This document shows, piece by piece, positions 1 through 4,732 of a DNA stretch of 8,668 nt. Positions within the stretch are counted from its first letter, which is position 1. Every line of letters begins with the position of its first letter. The position numbers were made by a program, and so were the translations under genes. Origin of the DNA: Desulfobacteria bacterium (GTDB lineage Bacteria > Desulfobacterota > Desulfobacteria > Desulfobacterales > C00003060); contig JAQYWL010000418.1 of NCBI GenBank assembly GCA_030145035.1, positions 1 through 8,668 of the forward strand, read 5' to 3'. The notes beneath the pieces were generated by a model. That model did no database searches. It saw only the letters and a program-made list of their open reading frames with translations, and was not told where the DNA came from.

Positions 1-1074
1 ATGTCGGAGTACATACCGTTTGAGGAGATAGATAAGGCTCCTGAGGAGAAGGAGCGTGGGATCACTATTGCGACTGCGCATGTGGAGTATGAGACGGCCA
101 AGCGTCATTATGCGCATGTGGACTGTCCTGGTCATGCGGACTATATCAAGAACATGATCACGGGTGCGGCGCAGATGGATGGGGCGATATTGGTGGTGGG
201 AGCTGATGATGGGCCTATGCCGCAAACGCGGGAGCATATATTGTTAGCGCGTCAGGTGGGTGTGCCTTCGATTGTGGTATTTTTGAACAAGGTAGACATG
301 ATGGATGATGAGGAGTTGATAGAGTTAGTCGATTTGGAGCTTCGGGAGCTTTTGGCCAAGTATGGGTTTCCTGGGGATGACACTCCGATCATTCGTGGCA
401 GTGCGCTCAAGGCATTGGAGAGTGATGATTCTGACAGTGATGAAGTGAAGCCTGTTTTTGAGCTTTTGGATGCGATTGACGAGTTTATACCGGAGCCTGT
501 GCGAGATGTAGCCAAGCCGTTTTTGATGCCAATAGAGGATGTATTCAGCATATCCGGACGCGGGACGGTGGTCACTGGTCGAGTTGATCGTGGGGTGATT
601 CGAGTGGGGGAGGATGTAGAGATTGTAGGGATTCGGCCGACGCAGAAGACGGTGTGTACGGGAGTTGAGATGTTCCGCAAGATTTTGGATGAGGGTCGAG
701 CTGGTGACAATATTGGAGTATTGTTGCGAGGTACCAAGCGGGATGATGTGGAGCGCGGGCAGGTGGTTTCAGCACCCGGCACCATTACGCCGCACACGAA
801 GTTTCGTGCGGAGGTGTATATATTGGCCAAGGAGGAGGGTGGTCGTCACACGCCGTTTTTCAACGGGTACCGGCCGCAGTTTTACTTTAGGACGACAGAT
901 GTGACCGGCGTGGTGACGCTTCCGGAGGGCACCGAGATGGTGATGCCCGGGGACAATGTAACGATACAGTGTGAGTTGATCACGCCGATTGCCATGGAAA
1001 AAGAGCTCAGGTTTGCCATCCGTGAGGGTGGTCGCACGGTAGGCGCTGGCGTCATCAGCGAAATACTGGAATAA
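1..1074 (+). CDS. tuf: Elongation factor Tu, 5'-partial
   Basis: GTPase that carries aminoacyl-tRNA to the ribosomal A site in the cytoplasm. The visible 357 codons start inside switch I. The family's N-terminus with the P-loop (GHVDHGKT) is absent, so about 40 codons lie upstream of the window and the ATG at base 1 is an internal Met, not the start. Visible motifs, in window codon numbers: KERGITI with the switch I Thr at 22; G3 DCPGH at 41-45 with the catalytic His at 45; G4 NKVD at 96-99; G5 SAL at 134-136. Beta-barrel domains 2 and 3 follow and the C-terminus is complete (ending SEILE). Codon use is odd: up to about base 993 Glu is almost all GAG, Lys all AAG and Leu never CTG, then GAA, AAA and CTG appear in the last 25 codons. 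It sits upstream of rpsJ as in the str-S10 arrangement, but an rpmG fragment follows it. The identification is certain; the mosaic origin is inferred. Confidence 0.98.
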   Translation: MSEYIPFEEIDKAPEEKERGITIATAHVEYETAKRHYAHVDCPGHADYIKNMITGAAQMDGAILVVGADDGPMPQTREHILLARQVGVPSIVVFLNKVDMMDDEELIELVDLELRELLAKYGFPGDDTPIIRGSALKALESDDSDSDEVKPVFELLDAIDEFIPEPVRDVAKPFLMPIEDVFSISGRGTVVTGRVDRGVIRVGEDVEIVGIRPTQKTVCTGVEMFRKILDEGRAGDNIGVLLRGTKRDDVERGQVVSAPGTITPHTKFRAEVYILAKEEGGRHTPFFNGYRPQFYFRTTDVTGVVTLPEGTEMVMPGDNVTIQCELITPIAMEKELRFAIREGGRTVGAGVISEILE

Positions 1075-1114
1075 ATTGACGGCTATCGTTTAAACGAATT
1101 ACGGTACCCTTTAT

Positions 1115-1138
1115 CCAGCATCGAGTATCAAGTATCAA
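1115..1138. repeat. Heptamer array CNAGNAT, copy 1
   Basis: Three head-to-tail 7-base words, CCAGCAT, CGAGTAT and CAAGTAT, fill 1115-1135 and a partial fourth starts with CAA. The constant positions are C, AG and AT. The 12-mer TATCCAGCATCG (1112-1123) recurs exactly at 1323-1334. Function unknown. Confidence 0.75.
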
Positions 1139-1209
1139 GGGGTGTAAATCACGTCTGTTGGAAATGAGAAAATCCATGCCCATCTGCTGCATATTAGGTT
1201 CGGGGAAAA

Positions 1210-1272
1210 GGTGTCAGGTTTCGGGTGTCAGGATCGAGAAACCTAAAGAGCTGAAACCTGAACACTGACACC
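1210..1272. repeat. Heptamer hairpin GGTGTCA / TGACACC
   Basis: The left arm reads as 7-base words in register: GGTGTCA, GGTTTCG, GGTGTCA, GGATCGA (1210-1237). The right arm, read on the minus strand, gives GGTGTCA, GTGTTCA, GGTTTCA (1272 back to 1252). The outer 8 bases GGTGTCAG (1210-1217) pair perfectly with CTGACACC (1265-1272). No T-tract follows, so it is not an intrinsic terminator. It lies in the tuf-rpsJ gap, about 80 bases before the rpmG remnant. Confidence 0.75.
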
Positions 1273-1311
1273 TGGCAATTGAACTCAATAACCAGCAATC
1301 TTGATTTACAC

Positions 1312-1339
1312 GCAGGATCGAGTATCCAGCATCGTTAAC
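1312..1339. repeat. Heptamer array CNAGNAT, copy 2
   Basis: Words GCAGGAT, CGAGTAT, CCAGCAT and CGTTAAC follow one another at period 7. The two middle words also occur in copy 1 (1115-1138) in the opposite order. The array abuts the ribosome binding site of the rpmG remnant. Confidence 0.7.
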
Positions 1340-1345
1340 AAGGAG
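1340..1345 (+). promoter_or_regulatory. Strong Shine-Dalgarno of the rpmG remnant
   Basis: AAGGAG lies 7 bases before the GTG at 1353, which is ideal spacing. It is much better than anything directly before rpsJ, so ribosomes may load here and terminate just upstream of the rpsJ start. Confidence 0.7.
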
Positions 1346-1352
1346 TGAGACC

Positions 1353-1419
1353 GTGAGAATCATTGTTACATTGGCCTGTAGCCAGCGGGAAATATACGGC
1401 AACGAATAACGAGTGTTGA
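1353..1419 (+). pseudogene. rpmG: 5' remnant of ribosomal protein bL33 gene, frameshifted
   Basis: From GTG 1353 the frame reads (M)RIIVTLACS, then QREIYGNE and a TAA at 1407-1409. The first ten residues match the start of bL33, whose family form is MRxIITLACTECKQRNYTTTKNK. Dropping one G near 1388-1389 restores QRKYTATNNEC followed by TGA (1417-1419), which resembles the family's QRNYTTTKNK. The stub therefore looks like about 20 of the usual ~49 codons, with roughly three codons (the ECK region) deleted, a +1 frameshift, and the C-terminal half including the CxxC pair missing. rpmG normally follows the tuf copy of the tuf-rpmG-secE-nusG locus, so its presence between tuf and rpsJ suggests copying from that locus. 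It could instead act as a translated leader, ending 14 bases before the rpsJ ATG. The homology rests on a short match and needs alignment. Confidence 0.75.
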
Positions 1420-1423
1420 CACT

Positions 1424-1738
1424 ATGATTACGGACCAAAAGATACGGATTCGGATGAAGGCTTACGATCACAAGCTTTTGGATCAGGCAAGTGCAGACAT
1501 AGTTGATACGGCCAGGCGAACGGGCGCAAGGGTTGTGGGTCCAATACCCCTGCCGACCGCGATCAACAAGTATTGTGTATTGCGCTCACCCCACAAGGAC
1601 AAGAAGTCCCGTGAGCAGTTTGAGATCCGGACTCACAAGCGTCTCCTGGACATCGTGGATCCGACGCAACAGACGGTGGATGCCCTGATGAAGCTGGATC
1701 TTTCGGCTGGAGTGGACGTTGAGATAAAGCTCGACTGA
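1424..1738 (+). CDS. rpsJ: 30S ribosomal protein S10 (uS10)
   Basis: Component of the 30S head and, in organisms where this was studied, partner of NusB in antitermination complexes. The 104-residue product begins QKIRIRMKAYDHKLLDQ near its N-terminus and carries the conserved VVGPIPLPT loop and the SPHKDKKSREQFEIRTHKR segment, all hallmarks of S10; length is typical (102-105). ATG 1424 is the only reasonable start, as no in-frame alternative lies just upstream. Its ribosome binding site is poor: only a GAG 10 bases upstream. The rpmG remnant with a strong AAGGAG ends immediately before, so translation could depend on reinitiation from that stub; this is an inference. It is the first intact gene of the S10 operon here. 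The usual structured S10 leader through which L4 autoregulates in E. coli was not recognised. Confidence 0.98.
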   Translation: MITDQKIRIRMKAYDHKLLDQASADIVDTARRTGARVVGPIPLPTAINKYCVLRSPHKDKKSREQFEIRTHKRLLDIVDPTQQTVDALMKLDLSAGVDVEIKLD

Positions 1739-1740
1739 AC

Positions 1741-1828
1741 GCGCATAGCGCAAAGAGCATAGAGCAAAGAGCATAGAGCAAAAACTTTAGTTATTCTGAA
1801 CTTACTCTATGCGCCATGCTCTATGCGG
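1741..1828. repeat. Heptamer hairpin GNGCANA between rpsJ and rplC
   Basis: Six 7-base words run head to tail from 1741 to 1782: GCGCATA, GCGCAAA, GAGCATA, GAGCAAA, GAGCATA, GAGCAAA, alternating T and A at position 6. After an AT-rich spacer the family returns inverted at 1802-1828 (minus-strand words CCGCATA, GAGCATG, GCGCATA, then a partial one). GCATAGAGCA (1757-1766 or 1771-1780) can pair with TGCTCTATGC at 1817-1826. It begins two bases after the rpsJ stop and ends just before the rplC ribosome binding site. No U-tract follows. Confidence 0.85.
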
Positions 1829-1834
1829 ATATTC

Positions 1835-1838
1835 AGGA
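1835..1838 (+). promoter_or_regulatory. RBS that fixes the rplC start
   Basis: AGGA lies 9 bases before ATG 1848. The upstream in-frame ATG at 1809 lies inside the inverted repeat and has no such site, so 1848 is preferred. Confidence 0.7.
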
Positions 1839-1847
1839 ACAAAGAGA

Positions 1848-2480
1848 ATGCACAGAGGGCTATTAGGCAGGAAGCTTGGTGTGTCCAGCCTGTTTTCGCC
1901 GGAGGGACACCAGGTGCCGGTCACAGTGCTTGAGGTGGGCCCTTGTGTCGTGACCCAGGTCAAGACTCGGGCGACTGACGGATACAATGCCTTGCAGGTT
2001 GGTTTCCAGGAAAAGCGGGGAGACCGAATCAATAAGCCCCTGCAAGGGCATTTCAAGAAGAGCGGTGGGCAGGCGTATGCTTTTCTGAGAGAAATCTCAG
2101 TGGATGACCCTTCGGGGTACACCCTGGGCCAGACCCTGACCGTTGATATGTTCCAGGTTGGTGAGTGTGTCGATATAAGTGGCATCTCCAAGGGGAGAGG
2201 CTTTTCCGGTGTTGTAAAACGCTGGGGGTTCCGCGGAGGCAGGGGGTCCCATGGGTCTATGTTTCATCGTGCACCGGGCTCTGTGGGGGCCTCTGCAACG
2301 CCTTCCAAGATCATCAAGGGGCGTAAGATGCCGGGTCATTATGGGAACCAACGGGTAACAGTACGAAACTTAAAGATTGTTGATGTACGCCCGGAACAAC
2401 ACATTATGATTGTAAAAGGGGCCGTGCCAGGGTGCAGGTCTGGACTGGTTGAGGTGCGAAAACCGAAGTTTGGGCAGTAA
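1848..2480 (+). CDS. rplC: 50S ribosomal protein L3 (uL3)
   Basis: Early 50S assembly protein whose long internal loop reaches toward the peptidyl transferase centre. The start chosen gives MHRGLLGRKLGVSSLF, matching the family start (MKGLIGKKLGMTxIF) and yielding 210 residues, the normal length. The longer frame from 1809 would add 13 residues encoded by the repeat hairpin, which have no family counterpart. Conserved blocks are seen: VPVTVLEVGPCVVTQVKT near the N-terminus, ISKGRGFSGVVKRWGF in the middle, then GSVGASATPSKIIKGRKMPGH, and a C-terminal VKGAVPG motif. It follows rpsJ by 109 bases, a much larger spacing than in compact S10 operons because of the heptamer array. A 182-base repeat-filled gap separates it from rplD. 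Confidence 0.98.
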   Translation: MHRGLLGRKLGVSSLFSPEGHQVPVTVLEVGPCVVTQVKTRATDGYNALQVGFQEKRGDRINKPLQGHFKKSGGQAYAFLREISVDDPSGYTLGQTLTVDMFQVGECVDISGISKGRGFSGVVKRWGFRGGRGSHGSMFHRAPGSVGASATPSKIIKGRKMPGHYGNQRVTVRNLKIVDVRPEQHIMIVKGAVPGCRSGLVEVRKPKFGQ

Positions 2481-2492
2481 GCTCAAGACCTC

Positions 2493-2604
2493 TGGAGTAT
2501 TGGAGTGATGGAGTGATGGAGTGATGGAGTGATGGAGTACTGGAGTGATGGAAACAATAACACTTTTTGCCTACCACTCAGTACTCCAATACTCCATCAC
2601 TCCA
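2493..2604. repeat. Octamer hairpin TGGAGTNN between rplC and rplD
   Basis: Seven uninterrupted 8-base words occupy 2493-2548, with last two bases AT, GA, GA, GA, GA, AC, GA, and a trailing TGG. After a 22-base AT-rich spacer three inverted words (minus strand: TGGAGTGA, TGGAGTAT, TGGAGTAC) lie at 2604 back to 2581 and a partial fourth ends at 2574. A long stem can form, with a perfect core of 16 pairs available. There is no downstream U-tract. The same octamer family is found before rpsS and before rpsC. Confidence 0.92.
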
Positions 2605-2642
2605 TGTGGAAGGCAGAAAGAAGTTGTGGAATTTCAGAGACG
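2605..2642. repeat. Shared 3' flank of the octamer hairpin, copy 1
   Basis: The 38 bases after the hairpin resemble, in two blocks, the bases after the octamer hairpin before rpsS. TGTGGAAGGCAGAAAG matches 4648-4663 at 12 of 16 positions, and the 22 bases at 2621-2642 (starting AAGTTG, ending AGACG) match 4695-4716 at 17 of 22 by eye. This suggests that hairpin plus flank spread as one unit. Chance similarity is not excluded. Confidence 0.5.
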
Positions 2643-2662
2643 TTTGATTAGGAACGAGATTT

Positions 2663-3286
2663 ATGGCCCTTCAAGATGTTTATAACATGGATGGCGTAAA
2701 GGTTTCTGAGATAGACCTGGTAGATGAAATCTTCAATGTGCCGGTCAAACAGCACGTCTTGCATGAGGTGGTCACCATGCAACTGGCCAGCAGGCGTGCC
2801 GGAACGGCTGCTACCAAGGGGCGTTCTGAAGTGCGTGGTTCGGGACAAAAGCCTTACCGCCAGAAGGGCACGGGTCGTGCCCGAGCAGGATCCCGGAGAT
2901 CTCCTCTGTGGCGGGGTGGAGGTGTAGTATTTGGCCCAAGGCCGCGCAGTTATGCCTATAAGATACCCAAAAAGGTTCGCAGGCAGGCCCTGAAAATGGC
3001 CTTGACAAGCAAGCTGCAAGAGAAGGCATTGATTGTTGTGGACAAGCTCGACCTGGAAACTGTCAAGACAAAACGATTCGTGGAGGTTGTTGGAGCGTTA
3101 AGGACCAGAGAGGCATTGATTGTAACAGACCGGGAACTTGAGAACCTTGAGCTTTCCTCAAGGAATGTGCCCCATGTGAAGGTGGTGCGCTGGGAGGGCT
3201 TGAATGTCTATGACATCCTCAAGTTTAAACACCTTGTTTTGCTTGAGCCTTCCGTGAAGCAGCTTGAGGGGAGATTGCTCTCATGA
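2663..3286 (+). CDS. rplD: 50S ribosomal protein L4 (uL4)
   Basis: 50S assembly protein with a globular domain on the subunit surface and an extended loop lining the peptide exit tunnel. In E. coli it also represses its own S10 operon; no such control can be read here. The 207-residue product has the normal length. The loop is clear at about residues 43-90: RRAGTAATKGRSEVRGSG, then KPYRQKGTGRARAGSRRSP and WRGGGVVFGPRPRSY. The C-terminal half carries the usual ALIVVDKLDLETVKTK and NVYDILKFKHLVL segments. ATG 2663 is preceded by AGGA at 2650-2653, nine bases upstream. Its last codons overlap the next start in an ATGA (3283-3286), so rplD and rplW are probably translationally coupled, whereas upstream it is separated from rplC by the octamer hairpin. 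Confidence 0.98.
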   Translation: MALQDVYNMDGVKVSEIDLVDEIFNVPVKQHVLHEVVTMQLASRRAGTAATKGRSEVRGSGQKPYRQKGTGRARAGSRRSPLWRGGGVVFGPRPRSYAYKIPKKVRRQALKMALTSKLQEKALIVVDKLDLETVKTKRFVEVVGALRTREALIVTDRELENLELSSRNVPHVKVVRWEGLNVYDILKFKHLVLLEPSVKQLEGRLLS

Positions 3287-3570
3287 ACCCGTACGAGATT
3301 GTCAAGAGACCCCTTATTACTGAAAAGAGCACCATCCAAAAGGAGGCGAATAATCAGCTCACCTTTGAGGTGGACCGCAAGGCCAACAGGGTGGAGATCA
3401 GGCATGCGGTGGAAAAGATTTTTAATGTTCGGGTGGTAAGGGTTCGGACCATGCAGACGAAAGGCAAGGTCAAACGTGTGGGTCGGACCCTGGGCAAACG
3501 CCGCGACTGGAAGAAGGCTGTCGTGACCCTGGCCAGGGGTGAGAATATTGAGTTCTTTGAAGGAGTCTAA
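3283..3570 (+). CDS. rplW: 50S ribosomal protein L23 (uL23)
   Basis: Protein at the exit of the peptide tunnel and docking site for trigger factor and SRP. The 95-residue product is typical in length. It starts MNPYEIVKRPLITEKST, the family signature, and continues with LTFEVDRKANRVEIRHAVEKIFNV and the basic extended hairpin GKVKRVGRTLGKRRDWKKA before a short acidic C-terminus (ENIEFFEGV). The start overlaps the rplD stop by four bases (ATGA), with GAGGGGAG about ten bases upstream inside rplD serving as ribosome binding site. The order rplD-rplW-rplB is canonical. The following gap of 139 bases is filled with heptamer and ACTTTAG repeats, which is unusual at this junction. Confidence 0.98.
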   Translation: MNPYEIVKRPLITEKSTIQKEANNQLTFEVDRKANRVEIRHAVEKIFNVRVVRVRTMQTKGKVKRVGRTLGKRRDWKKAVVTLARGENIEFFEGV

Positions 3571-3576
3571 TTTCCA

Positions 3577-3626
3577 TTTTGGATTTTGGATTTTGGATTG
3601 GGGAATTTAGGGATTCGGGGATTGGG
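3577..3626. repeat. Heptamer array GGATTTT after rplW
   Basis: TTTTGGA occurs three times in exact tandem (3577-3597), equivalently GGATTTT words at 3581 and 3588 and GGATTGG at 3595. Degenerate units follow (GGAATTT at 3602, GGATTCG at 3611, GGATTGG at 3619). No inverted arm was found, unlike in most other gaps. Confidence 0.8.
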
Positions 3627-3634
3627 GCCTTTCA

Positions 3635-3679
3635 ACTTTAGGCACTTTAGTTCACTTTAGGCACTTTAGCTCACTTTTA
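3635..3679. repeat. ACTTTAG tandem repeat before rplB
   Basis: ACTTTAG occurs at 3635, 3644, 3654 and 3663, with a degenerate ACTTTTA at 3673. The spacers alternate GC, TTC, GC, CTC, so the unit is really a 19-base pair of words used twice. The 12-mer ACTTTAGGCACT present twice here (3635-3646, 3654-3665) recurs once at 7895-7906 before rplE. Confidence 0.85.
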
Positions 3680-3708
3680 TTGGCCAATAACCAATAACGG
3701 ACAACGAG
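3677..3708. repeat. Palindrome and CCAATAA heptamers before rplB
   Basis: TTATTGGCCAATAA (3677-3690) is a perfect 14-base palindrome. Its right half CCAATAA is repeated at 3691-3697 and a related stretch CGGACAACGAG runs to one base before the rplB ATG. The repeat thus occupies the place where a ribosome binding site is expected. Confidence 0.75.
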
Positions 3709-3709
3709 T

Positions 3710-4534
3710 ATGGCACTCAGAAAAGTAAAACCTACCTCTCCTGGACAGCGATTTCAGACATATGATACGTTTGAGAATATCACGACGTCTCGCCCTGAAA
3801 AGAGCTTAGTACGACCTCTCAAGAAGAGCGGGGGTCGCAATGCCGGTGGCCGTATGACATGTCGCCACCGTGGTGGTGGACACAAACGGCGTTACCGCAT
3901 CATTGATTTCAAGCGTGATAAGACTGATGTCCCGGCAAAGGTAGCATCAATAGAATACGATCCAAATCGATCGGCCCGTATCGCCCTGCTCCACTATGCA
4001 GATGGGGAAAAGCGCTATATTGTGGCTCCTTATAAGCTCTCGGTAAGCGACGCAGTGATTGCCAGCCCCACAGCCGATATTAAACCGGGCAATGTTTTGC
4101 CACTTCGCAACATACCGCTGGGCACGCAGATCCACAATATTGAGATGCAGCCGGGCAAGGGGGCCCAGATAGTGCGCAGTGCAGGAACCTATGCACAACT
4201 CATGGCCAAAGAGGGACGGTATGCTCAGGTCAAGCTTCCCTCAGGTGAGGTTCGTATGTTTCTGATCGATTGCACGGCAACAGTTGGTCAGGTAGGAAAT
4301 CTGGAACATGAAAAGATTTCTCTTGGCAAGGCAGGCCGAAAACGCTGGCTGGGCCGTCGGCCAAAGGTACGAGGTGTTGCCATGAATCCTGTAGACCACC
4401 CAATGGGTGGTGGCGAGGGAAAGTCATCTGGAGGACGGCATCCCTGTTCTCCTTGGGGTGTTCTTGCCAAAGGGTATAGAACACGAAAGAAGAACAAAGT
4501 TAGCGATCGGTACATCGTAAAGCGTAGAAAATAA
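3710..4534 (+). CDS. rplB: 50S ribosomal protein L2 (uL2)
   Basis: Primary 23S rRNA binder needed for subunit association and for the structure of the peptidyl transferase region. The 274-residue product begins MALRKVKPTSPGQRF, with RPLKKSGGRNAGGR and HRGGGHKRRYRIIDFKR in the N-terminal part, an OB-fold and SH3-like core (MQPGKGAQIVRSAGTYAQL), and the C-terminal NPVDHPMGGGEGKSSGGRHP. In E. coli the position after DHP is His229, proposed to matter for peptidyl transfer; here it is Met232, a natural variant also found in other phyla. ATG 3710 is certain from the family start, but the ribosome binding site is weak: only GGA at 3699-3701, the GAG at 3706-3708 being too close. It is flanked on both sides by repeat-filled gaps (139 and 198 bases). 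Confidence 0.98.
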   Translation: MALRKVKPTSPGQRFQTYDTFENITTSRPEKSLVRPLKKSGGRNAGGRMTCRHRGGGHKRRYRIIDFKRDKTDVPAKVASIEYDPNRSARIALLHYADGEKRYIVAPYKLSVSDAVIASPTADIKPGNVLPLRNIPLGTQIHNIEMQPGKGAQIVRSAGTYAQLMAKEGRYAQVKLPSGEVRMFLIDCTATVGQVGNLEHEKISLGKAGRKRWLGRRPKVRGVAMNPVDHPMGGGEGKSSGGRHPCSPWGVLAKGYRTRKKNKVSDRYIVKRRK

Positions 4535-4541
4535 TATACAT

Positions 4542-4647
4542 TGGAGTACTGGAGTGATGGAGTACTGGAGTGATGGGTCTACAGAAAAGAATAACTCTTC
4601 CGCTCTTACTACCCACTACTCCACTACTCCAATACTCCATCACTCCC
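4542..4647. repeat. Octamer hairpin TGGAGTNN between rplB and rpsS
   Basis: Four octamers at 4542-4573 have final bases AC, GA, AC, GA. After a ~38-base spacer four inverted octamers lie at 4616-4647 (minus strand: GGGAGTGA, TGGAGTAT, TGGAGTAG, TGGAGTAG), with a partial ACCCA at 4611-4615. The constant TGGAGT/ACTCCA core can pair throughout while the two variable bases often do not match, giving a segmented stem. It starts 7 bases after the rplB stop. No terminator-like T-run follows. Confidence 0.92.
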
Positions 4648-4716
4648 TGTGAATGGCATAAATAGATCGCCACCAAAAGGACTATGATTTCAATAAGTTG
4701 CAGAATTTTCAAGACG
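4648..4716. repeat. Shared 3' flank of the octamer hairpin, copy 2
   Basis: TGTGAATGGCATAAAT (4648-4663) and the block AAGTTG...AAGACG (4695-4716) resemble the two adjacent blocks that follow the hairpin before rplD (12 of 16 and 17 of 22 matches by eye). Here they are separated by about 31 extra bases. A 14-codon ATG frame (4684-4728) lies in this region, but its AAGG is too close to the ATG to be convincing. Confidence 0.5.
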
Positions 4717-4732
4717 GGAGATAGGTGAGTAT

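Larger units (their letters stand above)
1075..1352. other. Long non-coding gap after tuf
   Basis: This stretch holds no convincing gene. It contains a 10-base palindrome (CGTTTAAACG, 1087-1096), two copies of a heptamer array around TATCCAGCATCG, and a heptamer hairpin at 1210-1272, each listed separately. No intrinsic terminator follows tuf: the hairpin has no T-run after it. No convincing sigma-70 promoter was found; TTGACG at 1076-1081 has no good -10 element at the right distance. Whether rpsJ is co-transcribed with tuf cannot be decided from sequence alone. Confidence 0.6.

Noticed and set aside
1..3. ATG at base 1 as the true tuf start
   Set aside because: EF-Tu needs the P-loop region upstream; this Met aligns to about residue 40 of the family.
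1076..1104. Sigma-70 promoter with TTGACG as -35 downstream of tuf
   Set aside because: No acceptable -10 hexamer lies 16-18 bases downstream (TTACGG at best).
1809..1847. Upstream ATG extending rplC by 13 residues
   Set aside because: It lies inside the inverted arm of the heptamer hairpin and lacks a binding site; the family start fits ATG 1848.
1802..2191. Antisense open frames across rplC and the other ribosomal genes
   Set aside because: They are minus-strand shadows of strongly conserved genes with no recognisable protein, and their ends do not fit a promoter or binding site.
2493..2604. Intrinsic terminator or attenuator
   Set aside because: A strong stem is possible but no U-tract follows, and the next gene is an essential member of the same operon; the same holds for the other hairpins.
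2604..2651. 15-codon ATG frame after the rplC-rplD hairpin
   Set aside because: Its upstream is the repeat arm with no Shine-Dalgarno and the peptide has no recognisable features.
4542..4647. CRISPR array
   Set aside because: The unit is 8 bases with a 2-base variable part, far shorter than CRISPR repeats and spacers, and the array inverts.
4684..4728. 14-codon frame whose TGA ends within the rpsS binding site
   Set aside because: The AAGG before it is only about three bases from the ATG and the peptide resembles nothing; frames of this size are expected by chance.
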